The notes under the pieces were generated by a model that was not told the origin of the DNA, did no database searches, and saw nothing but the letters and a program-made list of their open reading frames with translations. This document shows positions 58,308 to 64,000 of a DNA stretch of 64,000 nucleotides, piece by piece. Source of the DNA: Mesorhizobium sp. B2-7-2 (GTDB taxonomy: Bacteria > Pseudomonadota > Alphaproteobacteria > Rhizobiales > Rhizobiaceae); assembly GCF_006440775.1 (NCBI RefSeq), contig NZ_VFTZ01000025.1:1-64000 (forward strand), given 5' to 3'. Each line of letters begins with the position of its first letter. Within the stretch, counting starts at the first letter, position 1. The position numbers were made by a program, and so were the translations under genes.

Positions 58308-58421
58308 CGGCTGGTTTGTATCGCGTTGCGAGCTATCAGCGGCGCTGGCTTGCCAGCTAGCCTAATCTCGACCTGTTCCTTGTTGGGGCTCAGTTCAAAT
58401 TCCTTCCCTGCGTCGGCGCTG

Positions 58422-58495
58422 CCCCTCATCTGGCTGCCGCTTCTTTCTCCCCGTCACTATACGGGGAGAAATGCCCGGCAGGGCAATGAGGGGCG
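58422..58495. repeat. Palindromic repeat between ABC binding protein and permease genes
   Basis: Outer arms 'GCCCCTCAT' and 'ATGAGGGGC', inner perfect stem TTTCTCCCCGT / ACGGGGAGAAA (58445-58472) around CACTAT. The right half 'AATGCCCGGCAGGGCAATGA' resembles the right end of family A, so this may be a variant of it. Confidence 0.7.
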
Positions 58496-58554
58496 GCGCC
58501 AACTTTGGCGGCCTTCTCGGTTTAGCCATTTCCGCGGCCGTCGCAGCCTCTTCT

Positions 58555-58592
58555 AAAAAGTGTGGCGCGCTCCGACGGGTGGAGCGCGCCAC
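58555..58592 (-). terminator. Attenuating terminator after the ABC binding-protein gene
   Basis: Perfect twelve-base stem GTGGCGCGCTCC / GGAGCGCGCCAC (58562-58592) with a seven-base loop; on the minus strand it is followed by ACTTTTTAG. It starts 20 bases after the stop of the binding-protein gene and would let most transcripts end there. Confidence 0.85.
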
Positions 58593-58611
58593 GGGCGCAG
58601 GGAGATACGCC

Positions 58612-59844
58612 CTATTTCTTCGTCAGGACGGCGTTGGCCTTATCGGCGGCCTCCTTCAGGGCCGCTCCCGGCGTGGCGCTGCCGAGATAGATCTTCTGCA
58701 TGGCGTCGGACGTGATCTGGGCGATCTCTTCCCAGCCCGGGATGACCGGCGCGAAGCGGGCGTCGGGCAAGAGCGCGGTGAAGGCGGCGAGGTCGGCGTT
58801 GTTGACGTAATAGTCCATCTTGGCCTCCTCCTTGTTCACCGGCAGGAAGCCTTCGCCCTGCGTGAATTTGGCGCGCTGCTCCTTGGTGAACAGGAAGTCG
58901 AGCAGCTTCCAGGCCTCGCCCTTGTTCTTGGAGTTCTTGAACATGATGATCGAATCGGTGACGCCATAGGTGCCGCGTGCGCCGGTCGGGCCGGCGGGGA
59001 TGGCGGCGACGCCGTATTTCAGCTTCGGCGCCTCTTCCTTGATCTGGTTGGACAGGAAAGGCGCGGTGATCATCATGCCGACCTTGCCCTGCTTGAACAG
59101 GTTCTGCACGTCCTCGCGGTTGTTGGAGGTGACGCCAGGCTCGGTCAGCCCCTCGTCGATCATCGACTTGTAGAGCTTGGCGGCTTCAAGCGCGCCCGGC
59201 GTGCTCAAGCCGGACGTGCCGTCCTTGTTGAGGATCTCGGTGCCCTGCGACCACATTGCATAGTAGTAGTAGACATCGGTTTCGATCTCCTTGCCCTGCA
59301 GGCCGAAGCCGAAGGCGCCTTGAGCCTTGATCTTGCGGGCGTCTTCCTGCAGCTCGGTCCAGGTTGCCGGCGGCTTGGCGATGCCGGCTTTCTCGAACAG
59401 CTCCTTGTTGTAATACATGGCGCGCGCGGAAGCCGCGATCGGCAGGCCGTAGGTGTGGCCGTCCATGATCGAGGGCTGCAGGAAGGTATCGATGAAGCGG
59501 TCCTTGAACTCCGGCTTAATGTAGCTGTCGAGCGGCTCGGCGACATCCTGCTGGACGAAGTCGATCAGCCAGCGCGTGCCGATGATCGAAAGGTCGGCAT
59601 TGGTGCCGGCGGTGATGTCGGTGGTGAGCTTCTGCAGGAGCACATCCCACGGCACCACTTCATACTTGATGGTGATGCCGGGATTGGCCGCCTCGAACTC
59701 CTTCTTGACCTCCTCGAAATAGGGGCCGGTCTTGGCGCTGTATTCGGCAACGGTGACGCGCACCTCGCCGGCATCGGCAGGTGCTGCAAAGGCCAGCATG
59801 CTCATTCCGGCCAACAGGCCGACAGTCCATTTCGCAAGGCTCAT
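58612..59844 (-). CDS. Carbohydrate ABC transporter substrate-binding protein (CUT1)
   Basis: A 410-residue periplasmic receptor of the MalE/UgpB type. Signal peptide with cleavage after 'APADAG'-like 'AFAAPADA', then 'EVRVTVAEYSAKTGPYFEEV', 'NPGITIKYEVVPWDVLLQKL' and 'YGLPIAASARAMYYNKELFE'. ATG 59844 follows GGGAGGAAA; 24 bases of frame extend upstream. First gene of the minus-strand operon SBP-permease-permease-M81. The ligand is not identified; the M81 and SDR genes suggest an unusual sugar or a peptide-like compound. Confidence 0.93.
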   Translation of the reverse strand: MSLAKWTVGLLAGMSMLAFAAPADAGEVRVTVAEYSAKTGPYFEEVKKEFEAANPGITIKYEVVPWDVLLQKLTTDITAGTNADLSIIGTRWLIDFVQQDVAEPLDSYIKPEFKDRFIDTFLQPSIMDGHTYGLPIAASARAMYYNKELFEKAGIAKPPATWTELQEDARKIKAQGAFGFGLQGKEIETDVYYYYAMWSQGTEILNKDGTSGLSTPGALEAAKLYKSMIDEGLTEPGVTSNNREDVQNLFKQGKVGMMITAPFLSNQIKEEAPKLKYGVAAIPAGPTGARGTYGVTDSIIMFKNSKNKGEAWKLLDFLFTKEQRAKFTQGEGFLPVNKEEAKMDYYVNNADLAAFTALLPDARFAPVIPGWEEIAQITSDAMQKIYLGSATPGAALKEAADKANAVLTKK

Positions 59845-59898
59845 CTGATTTCCTCCCATGATGCGCATTCGCGCCTGGGCCTTAGAGGCGCAGGATTT

Positions 59899-59918
59899 AT
59901 GTTACTTTCCTACATTAT
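59899..59918. promoter_or_regulatory. Putative RpiR operator, site 1
   Basis: 'ATGTTACTTTCCTACATTAT' contains ATGT-N9-ACAT. The matching site 2 starts 51 bp later, about five turns of the helix, on the same face of DNA. It lies 55 bases upstream of the binding-protein start. Confidence 0.6.
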
Positions 59919-59949
59919 CGAGGCTTATGCCCAATGCAAGCAGTTTATC

Positions 59950-59969
59950 ATGTTGCTAAATTACATTTT
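59950..59969. promoter_or_regulatory. Putative RpiR operator, site 2
   Basis: 'ATGTTGCTAAATTACATTTT' shares ATGTT-CT----TACATT-T with site 1 and has the same ATGT-N9-ACAT dyad. It lies about 50 bases before the GTG start of the SDR gene, in the AT-rich divergent promoter. Confidence 0.6.
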
Positions 59970-60017
59970 GTTGGATAGCGTTCCGTCGCTGTCTGGCACG
60001 GCGGAGGAGCGGGCATC

Positions 60018-60788
60018 GTGGTATCAAAGGCCGATTTCGAGGGCAAAACCGTTGTCGTCACCGGCGCCGGCGGCGGCCTCGGTTCGGCGATCGTTGAGCT
60101 CATGGCCGAACGCGGCGCGCGCATCGTCGGCTGCGACCAATCGGTAGAAACGCTGGCCGGTCCGCATATCGCCTCTCGTCACGTCTTCAACCTGCTCGAC
60201 CGGGCCTCGATCGAAGCGGCGATACCCGCGCTGCTCGACAGGGATGGCGTCCCCGATATCCTGATCAACAATGCCGGTTGGACGCGCGCCGAGACCTTGA
60301 ACGCGCTGACGGCGGACAAAATCGAGCAGGAGCTCGGCCTCAATTTGACCGGCGTGATGACTTTCGCCGATCCGCTCGTCAAGGCGATGTCCGAGCGCGG
60401 CTCGGGCAGCGTCGTTTTCATCTCCTCGGTCAACGCGATTTCGCATTTCGGCAATCCCGCTTATGCGGCGGCCAAGGCCGGCATCAACGCCTACGCCAAA
60501 TCCATCGCCGTCGAGCTCGGCCGCAGCGGGTTGCGCGCCAATGTCGTCTGCCCAGGCTCGATCCGCACCGCCGCCTGGGACCATCGCCTGGCCAAGGATC
60601 CCGAGATCTTAGGCCGGCTGAAGCGGCTCTATCCGCTCGGCCGCATCGTCAACGCGTCGGAAGTGGCGGAGGCCGTCGCCTTCCTTGCCTCCGAGCGCGC
60701 TTCCGGCATAACAGGTGCCGTGGTGCCCGTGGACGCCGGACTGACAGCCGGCTACCTGCCTTTCATCGACGACATATTGGGAGCGTGA
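60018..60788 (+). CDS. SDR family oxidoreductase
   Basis: A 256-residue short-chain dehydrogenase. 'VVVTGAGGGLGSAIVELMAE' binds the dinucleotide, 'ILINNAGWTRAETLNAL' carries NNAG, 'VVFISSVNAI' the catalytic Ser, 'YAAAKAGINAYAKSIAVELG' the Tyr-x3-Lys, and 'FLASERASGITGAVVPVDAG' closes. GTG 60018 has GGAGGAG upstream. First gene of the plus-strand arm; it likely oxidises the sugar or polyol taken up by the transporter. Confidence 0.93.
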   Translation: MVSKADFEGKTVVVTGAGGGLGSAIVELMAERGARIVGCDQSVETLAGPHIASRHVFNLLDRASIEAAIPALLDRDGVPDILINNAGWTRAETLNALTADKIEQELGLNLTGVMTFADPLVKAMSERGSGSVVFISSVNAISHFGNPAYAAAKAGINAYAKSIAVELGRSGLRANVVCPGSIRTAAWDHRLAKDPEILGRLKRLYPLGRIVNASEVAEAVAFLASERASGITGAVVPVDAGLTAGYLPFIDDILGA

Positions 60789-60790
60789 CC

Positions 60791-61858
60791 ATGACCGACG
60801 TCCAGTTCCGCAACCTGTCGAAATCCTATGGCCAGCACAAAATCCTCGAGGACATCGATCTCGACATCCGGACCGGCGAGTTCGTCGTGCTGGTCGGCCC
60901 GTCCGGCTGCGGCAAGTCAACCCTCCTGCGCATGCTGGCAGGGCTGGAGACGATCAGCTCCGGCGACCTCATCATCGGCGGCACGCGCGCCAACGACCTG
61001 CCGCCGCAGAAGCGCAATATCGCAATGGTGTTCCAGTCTTACGCGCTGTTCCCGCATCTGAAGGCGTCGGAGAATATCGGCTTCGGCCCGAAGATCCGCG
61101 GCGAGACGCGCGCCGCGATCGACGACAAGGTCAAGAAGGCGTCGGGCGTGCTCAACCTCTTTTCCTATCTCGACCGTTATCCGAGACAATTGTCCGGCGG
61201 CCAGCGCCAGCGCGTCGCCATGGGCCGCGCGATCGTGCGCGAGCCTTCGGTCTTCCTGTTCGACGAGCCGCTTTCCAATCTCGACGCGCAGTTGCGCGTG
61301 CAGATGCGCACCGAGATCAAGGCGCTGCACCAGCGGCTGAAATCGACCATCGTCTACGTCACCCACGACCAGATCGAGGCGATGACCATGGCCGACCGCA
61401 TCGTGGTGATGGATCGCGGCCGCATCCAGCAGGTCGGGCAGCCGCTGGAGCTCTATGACCGGCCGGCCAACAAATTCGTCGCCGCCTTCATCGGCTCGCC
61501 CTCTATGAGCTTCGTCTCCGGCGCGCTGAAGACCGCCGGAGCCAAGTCCTGGTTCGAGACGACGGGTGGCGGCCGCCTGGCGCTCCCGGGCAAGGCCGCG
61601 TCCGGCAGCGACACGGTCGAGGCCGGCATCCGGCCCGAGCACTTCGTGGTCGGTGCCGGCGACGATGCCCTCGCCATCAAGGTCGACGTCGTCGAGCCGA
61701 CCGGCTCGGAAACCCATGTCTATGGCTCGGTCGGCGACGACACGGTGCGCGCGGTGTTCCGCGACCGGCTGCAGGTGAAGCCGGGCGACCGGCTGCCGGT
61801 GAGCGTCGACCCGCGCAACATCCACCTCTTCGACAAGGCGACGGGCCTGCCGCTGTGA
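60791..61858 (+). CDS. ABC transporter ATP-binding protein, UgpC/MsmK-like
   Basis: A 355-residue ATPase of the CUT1 type, energising the MalF/MalG-like permeases encoded on the other strand. Walker A 'LVGPSGCGKSTLLRMLAG', signature 'YPRQLSGGQRQRVAMGRAIV', Walker B 'PSVFLFDEPLSNLDAQLRVQ', then a C-terminal TOBE/OB domain ('EAGIRPEHFVVGAGDDALAI'). ATG 60791 follows the SDR stop by two bases. A longer frame from 60278 is an overlap artefact. Confidence 0.94.
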   Translation: MTDVQFRNLSKSYGQHKILEDIDLDIRTGEFVVLVGPSGCGKSTLLRMLAGLETISSGDLIIGGTRANDLPPQKRNIAMVFQSYALFPHLKASENIGFGPKIRGETRAAIDDKVKKASGVLNLFSYLDRYPRQLSGGQRQRVAMGRAIVREPSVFLFDEPLSNLDAQLRVQMRTEIKALHQRLKSTIVYVTHDQIEAMTMADRIVVMDRGRIQQVGQPLELYDRPANKFVAAFIGSPSMSFVSGALKTAGAKSWFETTGGGRLALPGKAASGSDTVEAGIRPEHFVVGAGDDALAIKVDVVEPTGSETHVYGSVGDDTVRAVFRDRLQVKPGDRLPVSVDPRNIHLFDKATGLPL

Positions 61859-61867
61859 GATGATGAC

Positions 61868-62749
61868 ATGAAGACCCCGGCCGACATCATCACCCGCCTG
61901 CAATTGATATCGCAGGACGGCACCAAGTCGGACCGCCGGCTGGCCGGGCTGGTGCTTTCCGACCTCGATTTCGCCTCGAAGGCCGCGATCTCGGAGATCG
62001 CCGCGCGCGTCGGCGTCAGCGAGCCGACCGTCACCCGCTTCTGCCGCAATCTGGGCTGCGAGGGGCTTCGCGATTTCAAGTTCTACCTGGCGCAAGCGAT
62101 CGCCATCGGCGGCCAGTATCTGTCGCCGGAGCCGCTCAGCCGCGACGCGCGCGAGCAGCGCATCGCCTCGGCGATAACCGAGGCGGCGATCGCCGCCATC
62201 CAGCGCGCCAGCGAAAACCTCGACATGACGACGCTGATGGACGTCGCCGCCCGCATCGCCGCTTCCGGCAATGTGCTGTGCATCGGCTCAGGCGGCATTT
62301 CCTCGATGATGGCGACCGAGATGCAGAACCGGCTGTTTCGGCTGGGCCTCTCGGCGCTCGCCCAGACCGACGGCCAGCTGCAGCGCATGTATGCGGCCGT
62401 CGCGACGCCCGAGACGACGCTGCTTGCCTTCTCCGTCTCGGGCTATGCGCGCTCGGTGATCGAGGCTGTCCAGGTTGCGCAGCAATACGGCGCGGCGACC
62501 GTTGCCATCACCGCGCCGGATTCGGCCCTGGCCAAGGTCGCCGACACGGTGATCCTTCTGCAGTCCGTCGAGGACGGCAACATCTACAAGCCGACCTCGT
62601 CGCGCTACGCGCTTTTGGCCATCCTCGACATGATCGCCACCACGGTGGCGGAAGCGCGCGGCCCGAAAGTGCTGGAGAACCTGCGCCGCATCAAGCAGAG
62701 CGTGAACACGCTGAAGGTGGACGATCCGAAACTGCCGCTGGGGGATTGA
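61868..62749 (+). CDS. MurR/RpiR family transcriptional regulator
   Basis: A 293-residue regulator with an N-terminal HTH_6 ('AISEIAARVGVSEPTVTRFC') and a C-terminal SIS domain ('NVLCIGSGGISSMMATEMQN', 'TLLAFSVSGYARSVIEAVQV') that binds phosphosugars. Third gene of the plus-strand arm, ten bases after the ATPase. It probably controls the divergent locus through the ATGT-N9-ACAT sites. Confidence 0.93.
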   Translation: MKTPADIITRLQLISQDGTKSDRRLAGLVLSDLDFASKAAISEIAARVGVSEPTVTRFCRNLGCEGLRDFKFYLAQAIAIGGQYLSPEPLSRDAREQRIASAITEAAIAAIQRASENLDMTTLMDVAARIAASGNVLCIGSGGISSMMATEMQNRLFRLGLSALAQTDGQLQRMYAAVATPETTLLAFSVSGYARSVIEAVQVAQQYGAATVAITAPDSALAKVADTVILLQSVEDGNIYKPTSSRYALLAILDMIATTVAEARGPKVLENLRRIKQSVNTLKVDDPKLPLGD

Positions 62750-62789
62750 GCGGTTGCAGGCTTGCGCTGCCGAAATTGGCGATCCTTCG

Positions 62790-63133
62790 CGCCCCCCTCT
62801 GGCCTGCCGGCCATCTCCCCGATTGGCAGCCGCGCCCCTTATGTAGCGCTGGTCGACCCCCACTCCGTCTCGGCTTCGCCGAGCCACCTCTCCCCCGATC
62901 GACGGGGTAGAGGAAAGGCGCCAAGCTTTTGCCGTCAACGCCCTTCCAGCAACGCTCCCTTCCTTTCCCTCCGGAGGGGGGAAAGGTGGCGCTGCGAAGC
63001 AGCGGCGGATTGGGGGAACCACGTGGCAATCAAGCCTCGGCCTGATCAGTCGCGCCAGTCACAGAAGATGTGTGCATAGCGTAGCCAAGAGGGGGAGATG
63101 TCCAGCAGGACAGAGGGGGGCGCTGTCCCGCCT
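62790..63133. repeat. Composite palindromic repeat region
   Basis: Left part 62790-62830 resembles the left end of family A ('CCCCCCTCTGGCCTGCCGGC'), right part 63090-63133 the right end ('GAGGGGGAGATGTCCAGCAG' then 'GGACAGAGGGGGGCGCTGTC'), the latter sharing 'GCGCTGTCCCGCC' with A1. Between them lies another palindrome from about 62858 ('CTCCGTCTCGGCTTCGCCGA') to 63020 ('GCAGCGGCGGATTGGGGG'). No gene is seen in these 390 bases. Confidence 0.6.
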
Positions 63134-63138
63134 GCATC

Positions 63139-63462
63139 TCAGATCTTCGATTGCTTAGAAAGAGCCTCGACGATCTTCGTCAGCTCGGCCCCGTCACCCA
63201 CGACCCGCAGCGTCTTCAGTCGCGATGTGCTGCCGGCGACCACCGAAACGGCCGACACTGGTATACCCAGCGCCTTGGCCAGCATCCGTTCCAATGCTTG
63301 ATTGGCGGCGCCGTTCTCCGGAACGGCGCGGACGCGGGCCTTGAGGTGACTGCGACCGTCGGCAGCGGTCTCGACGCCGTCGATCCGGTCGAGCGCCGCT
63401 TTTGGCGTAAGCCGCACGAAGAGGTCGATGCCGTTCTCGCGCTGCCGAAACGGCGTGCTCAT
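63139..63462 (-). CDS. DUF167 family protein
   Basis: A 107-residue YggU/DUF167 protein. 'DLFVRLTPKAALDRIDGVE', 'LKARVRAVPENGAANQALER' and 'AVSVVAGSTSRLKTLRVVG' match the family, a small alpha/beta fold of unknown function. The start codon shares one base with the yggT stop (TGATG at 63464-63460), so the pair is coupled. yggT-DUF167 pairing is widespread. Confidence 0.92.
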   Translation of the reverse strand: MSTPFRQRENGIDLFVRLTPKAALDRIDGVETAADGRSHLKARVRAVPENGAANQALERMLAKALGIPVSAVSVVAGSTSRLKTLRVVGDGAELTKIVEALSKQSKI

Positions 63463-63761
63463 CAGCCGCCGGTCACGACCCAGGACCAGACTGTGGTGAC
63501 CAGGAACTGCCGGATGAAGAAGATGATCAGAAGGAGGATGATCGGCGAAATGTCGATGCCGCCGAGATCGGGCATGAAGCGGCGGATCGGGCGCAATGCC
63601 GGATCGGTCAGCCGGTAGAGCATGTTGCCGACGCTGCCGACGAACTGGTTGCGCGAGTTGACGACATTGAAGGCGTAGAGCCAGGAAAAGATCGCCGAGG
63701 CGATGATGATCCACCAGTAGATATCAAGCGCCATGACGATGGTCTGAATAAGGGCGATCAT
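63462..63761 (-). CDS. yggT: YggT family membrane protein
   Basis: A 99-residue inner-membrane protein with two membrane segments (about 6-26 and 70-90) and the YggT marks 'IIIASAIFSWLYAFNVVNSR' and 'YRLTDPALRPIRRFMPDLGG'. Relatives affect osmotic response and, in plants, the b6f complex. The ATG at 63761 is chosen ahead of an in-frame one at 63839, which would cross the 24-bp direct repeats. Paired with DUF167. Confidence 0.92.
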   Translation of the reverse strand: MIALIQTIVMALDIYWWIIIASAIFSWLYAFNVVNSRNQFVGSVGNMLYRLTDPALRPIRRFMPDLGGIDISPIILLLIIFFIRQFLVTTVWSWVVTGG

Positions 63762-63796
63762 GCCGGTCTCCAAATTGTCGCCGACATGTAGCCATT

Positions 63797-63846
63797 GCTT
63801 GGCGTGCGGGCAAGGCCCGCGGGCTTGGCGTGCGGGCAAGACCCGC
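63797..63846. repeat. Two 24-bp direct repeats upstream of yggT
   Basis: 'GCTTGGCGTGCGGGCAAG' plus RCCCGC occurs at 63797-63820 and 63823-63846, differing at one base, with a period of 26 bp. Each unit can fold as GCGGGC-AAG-GCCCGC. It lies 36-85 bases upstream of the yggT ATG and could be part of its promoter or leader. Confidence 0.7.
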
Positions 63847-63881
63847 CAGTCACGGCACTCGTCGCCTGCCGGTCTTTCGCC

Positions 63882-63911
63882 TTGACATGAAACCGCCGCG
63901 ACCGATACAAG
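63882..63911 (+). promoter_or_regulatory. Promoter of tRNA-Ala
   Basis: TTGACA (63882-63887) and TACAAG (63906-63911) are 18 bases apart, ending 15 bases before the tRNA. A perfect -35 with a fair -10, as expected for a stable RNA gene. Confidence 0.65.
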
Positions 63912-63926
63912 CCCATCCGCTGGAAC

Positions 63927-64000
63927 GGGGCTGTAGCTCAGCTGGGAGAGCGCATCGTTCGCAATGATGAGGTCAGGGGTTCGATCCCCCTCAGCTCCAC
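63927..64000 (+). tRNA. tRNA-Ala (CGC), 3' end cut by the window
   Basis: Starts GGGGCTG, then 'TAGCTCAGCTGGGAGAGC' (D arm), the anticodon arm CATCG-TTCGCAA-TGATG with anticodon CGC, the T arm with 'GGGGTTCGATCCCC', and 'CAGCTCC' closing the acceptor stem with A73 and C74. All acceptor pairs fit with one G-T. Reads GCG alanine codons. The last two bases of CCA lie beyond base 64000. Confidence 0.93.

Noticed and set aside
60278..60790. Extended N-terminus for the UgpC-like ATPase
   Set aside because: It runs through the SDR gene in another frame, and the family start 'DVQFRNLSKSYG' begins right after ATG 60791.
81..63133. Repeats considered as a CRISPR array
   Set aside because: Copies are dispersed, palindromic, of 130-215 bp, without regular spacers or cas genes.

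Overview
The window is a high-GC, gene-dense chromosomal segment of an alphaproteobacterium of the order Hyphomicrobiales, most like Mesorhizobium or a close relative. This is inferred from gene content and order (ubiquinone hydroxylase / tesB / glnK-amtB / ftsK / lolA-like / xthA; hemC-hemD-mitofilin-hemY; a CenR/OtpR-type regulator beside a cNMP-binding protein), from MucR-type and DUF1127 genes, and from many palindromic intergenic repeats of the kind seen in rhizobia. No prophage, insertion sequence or CRISPR array is visible.

Layout. 1-3.7 kb: small stress and hypothetical genes (yceH, osmC, YciI-like, TerB-like, DUF3892) with an AT-rich patch at about 2.97-3.65 kb. 3.7-13.4 kb: core block with a ubiquinone hydroxylase, tesB, nitrogen control (glnK-amtB behind a sigma-54 promoter), ftsK, a LolA-like carrier and xthA. 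13.7-19.1 kb: cNMP-binding protein, CenR-type regulator, L,D-transpeptidase, DUF1127/LysR pair, DUF1761, methyltransferase/EVE pair, YciI-like protein. 19.1-27.4 kb: gpsA-tsaD on the minus strand; hemC-hemD-mitofilin-hemY-terB-glutamine amidotransferase on the plus strand.

27.4-31.0 kb: an accessory cassette set into the core genome. Three translationally coupled minus-strand genes (a DUF6932 nucleotidyltransferase-like protein, a HigA-like HTH fused to an ImmA/IrrE zinc protease, and a T4-beta-family protein) meet tail to tail a sce7726-family PD-(D/E)XK-like protein. A perfect-arm palindrome overlaps the -10 of the three-gene operon. This is the best candidate in the window for an undescribed defence or toxin-antitoxin-like system.

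31.0-45.5 kb: MFS exporter, aminotransferase, MucR-family regulator, then a minus-strand operon of GH15 glucoamylase, 6-phosphogluconate dehydrogenase, G6P dehydrogenase and a polyphosphate-glucokinase-like ROK kinase, which would turn alpha-glucan into NADPH and pentose phosphate. It is divergent from a CUT2-type sugar ABC transporter, followed by ppa. 45.6-55 kb: GNAT, a TPM/TPM/LemA group, pdxY-DUF429, beta-carbonic anhydrase, an M3 oligopeptidase. 55-62.8 kb: a divergent catabolic locus: ABC binding protein, two permeases and an M81 (MlrC-like) protein on the minus strand; an SDR dehydrogenase, UgpC-type ATPase and RpiR regulator on the plus strand, with two ATGT-N9-ACAT sites 51 bp apart between them. 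The end holds yggT-DUF167 and a tRNA-Ala(CGC) cut by the window edge.

At least five families of palindromic repeats punctuate the intergenic regions, and in places they reach into coding ends.
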